From Xanthostigma xanthostigma (taxonomy: Eukaryota > Arthropoda > Insecta > Raphidioptera > Raphidiidae): 64,000 nt of DNA. The notes under the pieces were generated by a model. It saw nothing but the letters and a program-made list of their open reading frames with translations. It was not told where the DNA came from and made no database searches. Below are positions 48,501 through 55,937 of the stretch, in pieces; position 1 is the first letter of the stretch, and each line of letters begins with the position of its first letter. Made by a program: the position numbers and the translations under genes. The stretch spans positions 15,106,001 to 15,170,000 of the forward strand of contig OY754466.1 of NCBI GenBank assembly GCA_963575645.1, in the 5' to 3' direction.

Positions 48501-51500
48501 TCTGGCGGTTACTTCAAAATCGCGGAAACATTGTCATTGATAAAAACCACAAAGTCTGTAACTACGAGACCTAGTTTCCTATGCTTGCTGTGTTTCGAGA
48601 CGGACCGTTTTCTGGCGCACGCGACATGGCGCTGTTATCGCTACCTGTGAAAGCTTTGGTTCTCTCCACCTGCCTTTGCCATAGTTACCAAAGTTGTTTA
48701 ACTTCACAGACACTACACACAAGTAAGCCATGAACGTGTGTGCGTTACCCAGTAGCTGACGCCACATTGGTTCATGCGACAAATATCGGTCCACTGTTAT
48801 GTTCGAGCTGGGTGTCCTGATTACACAGTTTGTGATAAAAGACAAACACTTGCGCCTATACACACTATCATTTGTTAATTTAATGTGGGGTTAATGCAAA
48901 ATGCCATTTTAATTTTGTTTAGGATCTCAAATGATTACCAATTAACAAAATTTCTTTTACCTCCTAACGATGGTAACACTTTCATGTATGCGTTGTATAA
49001 AATTGGCAGTGCTCCGTTAGTTATATGTAAATTAGGTAAATTCGGAATGAAATCGTTACCGACAAGAAAACCCATCAACACCTTAAAAAAAAATTGAATT
49101 AATCGTCGGTACATTTTTTAGATTGAAGTGTACCTAAATTTAACTTTATAACGGTGAAACACAAACAAAAATTGTAGATTATAGACGCTCGACAACTGAA
49201 ACCATTAATGTCTAAAAAGTAAAAAGGTAATTACTGAGTATTTATTATTGTTTACATAGGAAACATACGTTAATGACCTCAGTTATAGAGTATCTATAAC
49301 CTGTCTATACAAGAATGTAAATAATTTTATCAATCATAACTAAAATAAATATAGTTTAAAAAAAAAACTAAAAAACACGCTTTATATCGAACTAAAAAGT
49401 AAAAAATATTTTTTTAAAAATAAGCTTAAAACAATAATGAATAAAAAATACAAGTATTATTGTGAAAAAAGCGTGGGGCGCTCGATGTACGAAAATGTGG
49501 AACAAAGCGCCCCACGCTTTTTTCACAATAATATTTGTATTTTTTATTCATTATTGTTTTAAGCTTATTTTAAAAAAAATATTTTTTACTTTTTAGTTAG
49601 ATATAAAGCGTGTTTTTTAGTTTTTTTTAAACTATATTTATTTTCCACTTTTTAGTTCAATTTACTGTCAAAAATTTGCCGAAAAAAAACAATTTTTTTA
49701 TTTCGGCGTGGACGGGATTAGAACCCACGACCGGTGAATCTGAGAGTTGACGTCAGCGAAGACCCGCGCCTTAGACAGCGATTGCTCTTACAGTAGTGGC
49801 ATAACATACTAATAGTAATAAACCCACTTGCTGTAGTCCAAACGAAGATTACAAACAAACATACATACATACATACATACAAACTTACAAGTGAAGTTAA
49901 TATAAAGCGTGTAAAAAAAATTATACCCAATCATCGATGATTTTTTCCATATCATAGTCAAACGGCAAGCCTTCTTTTAACCCTATAAATTCTTGCTCTA
50001 AATATTCTCTTAATAACGACAAATGTAGTAAATAAAAGTTGATTTGTTCTGGAACACTCACACGATGTGCCTTTCTTCCAAATTGTACCTTAAAAACACC
50101 AATATAATAAATATTAAAAATATAATAAAAATTTGGAAATGTTATTTTTTTTTAAGAGAAACTTGTATCTATAGCGAGAGTTAATTTGTGAGGCAAGGGA
50201 ACAAAAAATCGACGTAAGACATCGATTGAGAAAGAAAGTGAGAGCACTGTTTATGAACTACCCAACACGTTTGGTTAGCACTGCCATCTATGGTTGGGTA
50301 GGCACAGTAGTCAAAAAGTTTCACTTAAGCACACGGGTAATACTCTCTTTCAATTTTAAATGTTATGTTTTCTTTCGCATTTTAATATTAAACCAAATTT
50401 ACCTCTTCTCTTAATAGTGAAAAATGAGGTTCATGGGTGCACAGTCCCAACATGATTAGATCTGCATCCAATCCATATAAACAATGCCTCGTATTTGAAT
50501 CGTAATCTGGTTGAGACTTCATATAACGAATATAATCCATGATTTTGTGCTCGCCCTCTCCTGGCGTCTGAAAAAATATAAAATAATAGAACAGCGCATT
50601 ACTTTCAGAGTTGCTTTGGAAGCTAGTATTTTTTACTTACATCGTGGCCAGACAATACAACTTTGCAATCTTGCCATAATCTGTCGTTAGTAATTTGGCG
50701 TACGACAAAATATTTCAATTGCTCATGCAGCCTCGCCATGAAAGGTGTACCTGGAGTTATACAATTGGAATCGAATCTGTCTTCATCTGGTAGCTTTTCT
50801 CCTTTGGCTTTAGCTTTAGCTTCTAACTGTTCAGCTTCTCTGGCAGAGCGGAATCTGCCAAAATTAAAAATAAAATATTAATAAGGAGGCAAGGAGCAAA
50901 TAGTTTTAAAAGTCCTTTTATACCACAATTTCACATTCTTTAGATTAAAAATTTTAATTTTTAGGGTTCCGTAGATCCGATGAAAAAACGGAACCCTTCC
51001 ACTTTCGTGTCTGTTGTCTGTCCGTCTGCCACAGCGTATTTTCTTCAAATCTACTCGACTAAAAAAGTTGAAATTCAGTACATGTCTAGAGTTAGATGAC
51101 TCAATCACGAACATATAGCGTAAATAAACGAATTTAGATTTTGGGGGGCAAATTAATAAACAAAAAAAAAATAAAAGTGAATCATGTGACGTATCAAATG
51201 AAAAGGCTCCTTATGAGAAATAGGTACATATTTTTTTAATTTTAAAATGCATAGTTTAAAAGACATTAAAGAAAATCAAGCATTAATTACCCACCAACAC
51301 CCTCCACCGAAATTACCAAGCTTAATATTTTGAAAAAAAAAATGGTTGTCTGTAAAGTCGGTTTACGGACGATAGTTTTACGTGATAGCGTATTCCGTAA
51401 TACATAACCTAAATTTATATAATAATTATAATAATTCGAATCTATGATATTGCATCTTTCGCTTCAAATTTAGGTTAATTTTATTTATTTAAATTACTCA

Positions 51501-54500
51501 CCATATAATATAATTGTTTTTTTTAACTTTCTTTCTTTCGTATTTATTTTAAGTCTCAAAGATTAGCTGTCATAATATTTATAAAACAATTGTTTCACTG
51601 TTTATAATATAAAATTCCAAAACCTACTTACAATATTTAAGTATTTTCATAAGTCAAAAAATTGATTTTTATAATGATAAAATTTGTAAGAAAACGATTT
51701 TTTCGAGAGATGAGACCTACCTAGCTAAAACGATTTTTTGCCCCCCAAAATCTCTTTTCAGTAAATTTCATCCAAATCGTTAGGGCCGTTTTCGAGAAAA
51801 GCACGCACAGGGTCAGGCGGAACGTTACGCGTTACGAACGTTAGGAACGTTACACTTTTTCGTGCATGCAGCCGGTGTTTTATCAATTTATAAGATTGGT
51901 GATTCATCAATTTATAAGACGTTATCACGTCAAAAAGGGAATATAGAGTTTTGCTCAAAGTTTACAGGAAAATCTAAGCGAAAATCCTAATTCTTGAAGT
52001 TTAACCAAACCCTCTCCACGCGGATTCGACTCGCAGTTAACCGTTTTTTTGGAAAAATATGTCAAATTTCAACTTTCCAAGTCATCTAGAAGTTTGTTAG
52101 AATTTTCAGGCACATAAATAGACAGCAGCAGCGGATCAAGTAATTGAAGGCCCTTACCTTATTTAACTTTTTTTATCATTTAACAAAATGCTACAAGTTT
52201 AAAAAAAAAAACAGTTTTTTAAAGTTTTCAAGCCTCTAAGCGCGCGATAAGCACGGTATTAAGATATTCAACATAAATAATTTAACTGATGAGGAAATGA
52301 CACCAGTAATAATGTTAAAAAAAGTAATTGTATAATTGACTTACCGTCGGCCACGCTGCTGATTCATTTTCGCGCGTGGTGCTACGCCATCAATAGCCAT
52401 GAAAAATAACTTTTTTGGTTTAATCATACGAAAGAGTATCTAAACAAAAAGAAATAAAAATGTTAGATTGATTTCAATTATTAACAAGACTGGCTCATGA
52501 TACTGCTAACTCGGGCAACTGTTCGGGACGTTGATTGCTTGGCATCTTTCAATTACAAAATAAAAAAATTACAAGTTTCATCAAAATCGATTCTGCAATT
52601 TTCAAAGTGATATATTACTTTTAATAACTGCCAAATCAAAATGTACCCGCAGTCAATAAAGGTAGTTTTATGTATTACATTAACACCGTTTTTGCAATTA
52701 CCTTTATATAATGAAATATATCTTGAAATATTTTTTCTTCAGTTATTCTGAAATGCGCATCCGAGTCATCTGGATGACTGCACATATGAATAATTCCATT
52801 CATGTCCAAATATAAATTGTCAAATTCAGGAACCTGAAATTCAAAAATAACGATTTACTCTCCAGAACAAATATGTGGAATTTACCATTCAAGAATCGTC
52901 TAAGAACCAAAAGTAATATTTAATTTAAAAAAAAACTCCCGACTTTTCTCTGATCATTACGACCACTTTCCCTGTCTACTTTCCCATACTAAAATAAAAA
53001 ACAACAATAGAAGTATTTAATTATGACAAATAAAGTCATATTTAGAATCGTGCGAACCCTGAAATAAATATGCCTCTATAATCTAAGCTAAAATTTATGA
53101 TTATTTTTCCTCTTTTGCAATAACTGGGAAAACATTAATAGAATTTTCCGGACTTATCCAGGTTACTCCTTGGATGCCCTAATTGTCCCTGACCTGTCTT
53201 TTGCATGGATTGCCCTGATTTTCCTAAAAGCGAACACCCTGATTATTCTGTCTGATGATCCCCTCAAGGTCAACAGAATAGAGATGGGCACATGAGAAAC
53301 GAAGTACAGATTTTAGCAGGTATATAGCCACTCAAGTTATCATTGATATTCATATAGAAAAAGGCGCGAAATTGTATTTTTTCTCTTTTGATAGCACGCA
53401 ACAATTACCCCTTTTTCAATTCCAGGTCTGTTGGAAATACAAAACCTCTATGATTTTCACAGATATAATATTTAAACATTGGTAAACACAGCACTTGGAC
53501 ACTGTTAAAAAAACCTATTCTTTACACACTACTATGAACTGCTACAGACCGAAGTGGTAATTATATTGTTGGTGTCCCTAACGATCACCTTTGGCCAGTC
53601 CTCGATTTATAAATAGGCCGTATAGGCCGCGGCCTAGGGGCGACAGCGTCCTAGGGGCGGCAGATTTCAGAGGAGGGTCACCTGAGTTCAGAGGATAAAA
53701 GTCAAACCCTAACTTGGATATAGCTCTCCGCATTGCACTTTCCACTCCGGCTACAAATTGTTCTGGGGAAAGGAGTTTTTCCTGTTTAAAACGCGTGAAA
53801 AATTATCAAAGGTCTTCATTGTCTCAAGAAAAAATGAATTCTCTAGCTCTACTCTACACAGAAGCAGAGATAATGAACACCATAAACTATGATGATATTA
53901 TATGTAGATGATTTTGCTATTAAAAAGTCCCGTAAAAAATTGTATATCTTGTTTCTTTTTTACGCTCTTTCTTAATGACTAATTCATTTGTTTATTTAAC
54001 TTTAAGGCCTTTTTTACTACAAATGAAAAACTATTATTTTAGAAAGGTATGTATATGGGGCGGCGGAAATAAAGTGGCCTACACTCATAAAAAATATAAA
54101 TCCGGCACTGCCTTTGGCAGTGTCCACTGTCCATCGCTATTGAATCATAGTGATCCGTTTTGTTAGGTGGATTTTCCAGAATCAATAATGCAAATTATGG
54201 ATAATAGTTTGGCGCAGTTTGTTTTTGTTCATCGTGTTCAAAATAATTATTTAAAAGTTTCCGAGCGTGGGCTTAATACTTTTAATCTAGTGTGGAAGCG
54301 AATTTCTGGGTTAAAAATTGTGTGCAAATTTCTGGATTAAAAATTGTGTATCATATAACAGTGTCAGCTGTCAATGTATTTACTAGTTAATATACTAACT
54401 TATCTTACAAAAAAAAATAGCTGTGTCTACCCGTGAATGACGGGGTGAAGTGTATATGGCTGGATTTAATATTAAAAAAATAGCAAAACAAAGTAGAGAG

Positions 54501-55113
54501 GGCATTCCTAGTTATACGATTTATTTTTTAAAAATGTCAAAATCAGTCAAGTGGAAAGCGCAGAAAAAATGCTTGTGTTTTAAATAGATGTAATTTAAAG
54601 TTAAGAAGCGTTTACTAAAACATAGAAAAGAGATTTCGTGTGTCCCTTTTGTTCTATGTGACGTCATCATACTTAAAAGTCAAGCTGTTTTTAAGCAGTT
54701 ACTAATCGTTTAGTTTTGTTTTTCTATGTGAATGTCTAATAGACATCTTTAAGCTTTAAAAGATAAATTAATACCGCAAGATATAGAGAAACTAGTTTAG
54801 GAGATTATCATTAATTTTATGGCTTGTTTTAACCAAAATATATATAATCCGTAGCATGATTTTTTTTATATAAAAACCAATAACTTCAAAATTCGATTTT
54901 TACAGATGTTTAAAAACAAAACGTTGTCTTTGAAAATTCAAATACATTTTTTATACATAAGGATATAAATGTTTTATAATATTATGCAATTTATTAATTA
55001 ATATATTATAAATTAATAAAAGGTTATATTAGTAATACCTGATATTCCTTTATTAATTCACTTAAGCAAGGGTACCTCTCACTTATATATTTAAAAAATT
55101 TTGGTACACCCAT
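27516..55113 (-). CDS. XRN1: 5'-3' exoribonuclease 1 (XRN1/pacman)
   Basis: Cytoplasmic processive 5'-3' exonuclease that degrades decapped 5'-monophosphate mRNA. The 27 exons, high to low: 55039-55113, 52702-52833, 52345-52439, 50641-50854, 50403-50567, 49927-50088, 48961-49081, 48271-48431, 48071-48181, 46443-46615, 46175-46367, 45694-45867, 45204-45494, 44344-44510, 42678-42809, 42323-42599, 40564-40711, 39328-39631, 38768-38963, 37379-37706, 34151-34494, 33144-33323, 32690-32800, 31189-31563, 30240-30368, 29035-29301, 27516-27620. Every junction is phase-consistent. The total is 5,130 nt, or 1,709 residues, close to human XRN1. The start [16 protein letters not shown] and the end [14 protein letters not shown] match family termini. 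No frameshift or stop is present. A possible poly(A) signal (TTTATT on plus) lies near 27362. Confidence 0.96.
28005..28825. mobile_element. Nested long foldback in XRN1 last intron
   Basis: Outer arms of about 130 bp run from 28005 (AAGAGCCGAACCTAAAT) and end at about 28825 in reverse complement. Between them is a second palindrome at about 28150-28412. Its ~120-bp arms (ACCCAACATCGCAGTC and complement) are separated by only ~15 bases. It lies in the intron between XRN1 exons 26 and 27. Confidence 0.85.
28837..28978. mobile_element. MITE family B, copy 1
   Basis: The ends GCTCTGTTCCAAGCAGC and its imperfect complement are flanked by TA. Internal TGCGCAGTAGCTAAAACG is shared with copies at 35944, 38207 and 56748. 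It can fold back almost end to end. Confidence 0.8.
29507..29959. mobile_element. MITE family C, copy 1
   Basis: Starts TATAGGCTGTGTGCAC and ends GTGCACATAGCCCATA. A second copy with the same ends and internal blocks (GTTTCCCCTAG, CACCACAAACGCT) is at 39879-40355. Both lie in XRN1 introns in the same orientation. Confidence 0.8.
30884..31122. mobile_element. MITE family D, copy 1
   Basis: TTGACGTGATAACGTCTTAT at one end and ACGTTATCACGTAAAACTAT near the other form an inverted repeat. Internal CACGAAAAAGTGTAACGTT recurs in the opposite orientation at 51351-51936. Confidence 0.7.
31898..32010. repeat. Dispersed repeat family A, fragment
   Basis: GCATGCTTAGATTAATT, GGTAACCATGCCAATGAATA and ACTAGCCATTACCCGC match the 3' parts of the repeats at 9793 and 57638. 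Confidence 0.65.
33376..34042. mobile_element. TIR element in XRN1 intron
   Basis: GGGGTTACGCCACCTTGA and CAAGGTGGCCTAACCCC are imperfect inverted termini 667 bp apart. The interior is AT-rich with no gene. The superfamily is not clear, and no convincing target duplication was seen. Confidence 0.65.
34665..35039. mobile_element. Non-autonomous hAT element with 8-bp TSD
   Basis: TAGAGCTGTAA and TTACAGCTCTA termini are flanked by ATTTTCAG (34657-34664, 35040-35047). The interior is rich in GTAACG/CGTTAC motifs. It lies in the intron between XRN1 exons 20 and 21. Confidence 0.88.
35313..35522. mobile_element. hAT-like MITE
   Basis: CAGCCCCGGACCTA and TAGATCCGGGGCTG ends, 210 bp apart, with GC-rich subterminal sequence. 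Flanking 8-mers are not identical, so the duplication has decayed or the boundary is slightly off. Confidence 0.65.
35944..36096. mobile_element. MITE family B, copy 2
   Basis: GGTATGTTCCAAGCAGC and its complement are flanked by TA on both sides. It carries the family-specific GCGCAGTAGCTAAAAC block and folds back almost completely. Confidence 0.8.
36209..36938. mobile_element. Long foldback element in XRN1 intron
   Basis: Arms of about 250-300 bp: TTTTACTGACACATACTCTC to the left, its complement at the right end, and ACGACATGTAAAAATTTATA inside. Near the centre a smaller perfect stem CCTCGAATATG/CATATTCGAGG is present at 36662-36688. Confidence 0.85.
38043..38521. mobile_element. TIR element with nested family B copy
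   Basis: GGGTGTGTTCCAAAATAT and ATATTTCGGAACACACCC termini. Inner ATTAACGTCATGAATC pairs with GATTCATGACGTCATTA. Family B copy 3 occupies 38207-38370. Confidence 0.75.
38207..38370. mobile_element. MITE family B, copy 3
   Basis: GGTTCGTTCCAAGCAGCCG and its complement CGGCTGCTTGGAACGAAC surround almost self-complementary sequence. A TGCGCAAGACT motif is repeated in both arms. Confidence 0.75.
39879..40355. mobile_element. MITE family C, copy 2
   Basis: Starts TATAGGCTGTGTGCACTA and ends TGCACATAGCCCATA, matching 29507-29959 along its length with small indels. Intron between XRN1 exons 17 and 18. Confidence 0.8.
40855..41138 (+). promoter_or_regulatory. Solo-LTR-like or cryptic promoter region
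   Basis: Two tandem ~63-bp units (40855-40916, 40917-40981) each contain TTTCTGGACCAATAGGAACG with a CCAAT box. They are followed by TATATATGAAAA at 40988, an initiator TTCAGC at 41011-41016 and AATAAA at 41133-41138. The order enhancer repeats, TATA, initiator, poly(A) signal is that of an LTR U3-R region, but LTR ends and target duplications were not identified. Confidence 0.4.
41589..42290. repeat. ~700-bp near-perfect palindrome with no spacer
   Basis: The sequence is its own reverse complement around the axis between 41940 and 41941 (TTGTTA|TAACAA), with only scattered mismatches and small indels. Mirror blocks include GAGCTGGCTACGGAGAAAAT at the ends and GCCAGAAGGCGCTAATGTTG inside. 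The right end lies about 30 bases from the 5' splice site of XRN1 exon 16 (42323), so the hairpin would form at the start of that intron. Confidence 0.9.
43183..43214 (+). repeat. GTAC-type microsatellite
   Basis: Tandem GTAC/GTAT units in the XRN1 intron between exons 14 and 15. Each unit is itself palindromic. Confidence 0.85.
43477..43543 (+). repeat. tRNA-Gly(CCC)-like segment, probable SINE head
   Basis: TGGCGTAATGG fits pol III box A and GGTTCGATTCC is a perfect box B. The anticodon region ATTCCCA suggests Gly-CCC. The acceptor ends GCCGTGG/TTACGGT pair only with wobbles, and the anticodon and T stems are poor. A long T-rich run follows, as in pol III-transcribed repeats. Confidence 0.55.
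43866..44168. repeat. Intronic repeat E, copy 1
   Basis: Matches 44694-45007 in the same orientation: TATTTAACTCTTATTT, GTGACGTCATTCTT, ATATAGGTTTA, TTTACTACAAGT. The two copies flank XRN1 exon 14. Confidence 0.75.
44694..45007. repeat. Intronic repeat E, copy 2
   Basis: Second copy of the block at 43866-44168, diverged at many positions but collinear. Both contain a CRE-like TGACGTCA inside GTGACGTCATTCTT. Confidence 0.75.
46828..47049. mobile_element. pogo/Tigger-type MITE
   Basis: CAGTAGAACCCCTCTAATCC and a matching inverted end GGGTTCTACTG are flanked by TA (46826-46827, 47050-47051). Length 222 bp. The ends are characteristic of pogo/Tigger elements. Confidence 0.88.
47434..48054 (-). 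mobile_element. Full-length non-autonomous Helitron with tRNA-Lys-like segment
   Basis: On the minus strand it begins TCTATACTAATATATAAAG and ends with a terminal hairpin region, GGGACCGCTAG then T. It is 621 bp, inserted between A and T without target duplication. The tRNA-like segment is at 47714-47787, followed in element sense by a T-rich run. Located between XRN1 exons 9 and 10. Confidence 0.85.
47714..47787 (-). repeat. tRNA-Lys-like segment within Helitron
   Basis: Reads GTAGATCAATCGGTAGCGCA and GGTCGTGGGTTCGAGCCCCA on the minus strand. It keeps box A and box B but has the same altered anticodon loop (CTGTCAA) as the copy at 15003. Confidence 0.72.
49176..49299. mobile_element. Short MITE (TATAGACGCTC family)
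   Basis: TTATAGACGCTCGACAACTG at one end and the complement of CAGTTATAGAGTATCTATAA at the other. Related single ends appear near 14335, 16690, 34525 and 57263. Confidence 0.6.
49342..49644. mobile_element. Foldback element in XRN1 intron
   Basis: Arms of about 135 bp (AAAATAAATATAGTTT outward, GAAAAAAGCGTGGGGCGC at the inner end) with a loop of only ~20 bases. A tRNA-like piece follows at 49712-49795. Confidence 0.85.
49712..49795 (-). repeat. tRNA-like segment with long variable arm
   Basis: On the minus strand GGTCGTGGGTTCTAATCCCG resembles a T-arm/box B, and TAAGGCGCGGGTC resembles the D-arm end of a class II (Leu/Ser) tRNA. Pairing is degraded. Confidence 0.4.
51351..51936. mobile_element. 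MITE family D, copy 2
   Basis: TGTAAAGTCGGTTTACGGAC at the left and GACGTTATCACGTCAAAAA at the right match the family D copy at 30884-31122 in reverse orientation. The longer interior is AT-rich. Intron between XRN1 exons 3 and 4. Confidence 0.7.
53596..54110 (+). mobile_element. Internally deleted hAT element with 8-bp TSD
   Basis: Imperfect termini (CAGTCCTCGATTTATAAAT and ATAAATCCGGCACTG) are flanked by exact CCTTTGGC duplications (53588-53595, 54111-54118). Subterminal GGCCGTATAGGCCGCGGCC is typical of one insect hAT family. It lies in XRN1 intron 1. Confidence 0.92.
53714..53911 (+). pseudogene. hAT transposase C-terminal dimerisation domain fragment
   Basis: A 65-residue open frame with [20 protein letters not shown] and [18 protein letters not shown] then the terminal YDDIICR. 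This is the conserved hATC dimerisation region of hAT transposases. The DNA-binding and catalytic parts are deleted, so it is not an active transposase. Confidence 0.85.
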
Positions 55114-55937
55114 TTTGAAATGAATTAAGAAAATTTATAATTTTAACAATTTCACAGTTCAATATGTCAAAAAATAAAAGCCGATGTTTGCTATTTGCAT
55201 TATTTTTCCAACTTTACCAATCAGTCGGCAAATAAACAGGCAGATAGCATAGCAAAGTCAGCTAAGATTTAAACCAAATAATATTACGTCCATGGAAAAT
55301 AATATATCATCGAAAAAGCAGCATGGGTAAAAGTCTTTGAGTAAATTAACTACAGATGGCTACACCTAACTACCATATGAAACTTCTTTCCACTCTTCTC
55401 TATGCTAATTCTTTCCCGAGAGCCGGGATTTCACAACTGGTGTACTTGAAAAACGCTAAAATATTTATGCGTCCAAGGACACATGTAAATAATTATGAAA
55501 TTGTTCCCACGACTGGTGTATTCAAGTGACAAATATTTGTTAAGTACACCAATTTAGGGGATTCCATTCTGGCTTAGGAGAGATTTTACTTCCAAAAACA
55601 CTCTTTTTCATTGAACTAATACTTTTAGAATGAGCGTAATCAAATTGTAAGATAAAAATAGTTACGTGATGTTTGTAATTTCACTTTCTTACTGTGTTTC
55701 TTATTGACATTTTTATTTAAGCAAACGTCACTCGACAATGACTGTATGTACCTACTCGATACAGTATCAATTCGAATCATGGTGTACTTTTCGACTGTTT
55801 TTGAGTTAAGGATAAAGTTCCTGTGAAAAGCGATATTAACGCGGGTAAAGCCGTGGTTGTAGCTAGTTTATAAACAAAACACGAAAAAAGTAGAAAAACG
55901 TGTGTATTTTTATCCATATAAAAAACTATACAAAATA

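Larger units (their letters stand above)
46443..55113 (-). other. XRN1: XRN1 exons 1-10: catalytic 5'-3' exonuclease region
   Basis: These exons encode the conserved XRN nuclease core. Residue counting from the assembled exons places the metal-binding acids at the family positions: D35 in YLDMNG, D86 in [16 protein letters not shown]176 and E178 in [15 protein letters not shown]206 and D208 in [11 protein letters not shown], and D291 in FLVGNDF. Exon 10 is the acidic, less conserved linker (SEDEDELF). Because all of these residues are retained and the frame is open, the nuclease is predicted to be active. Confidence 0.93.
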
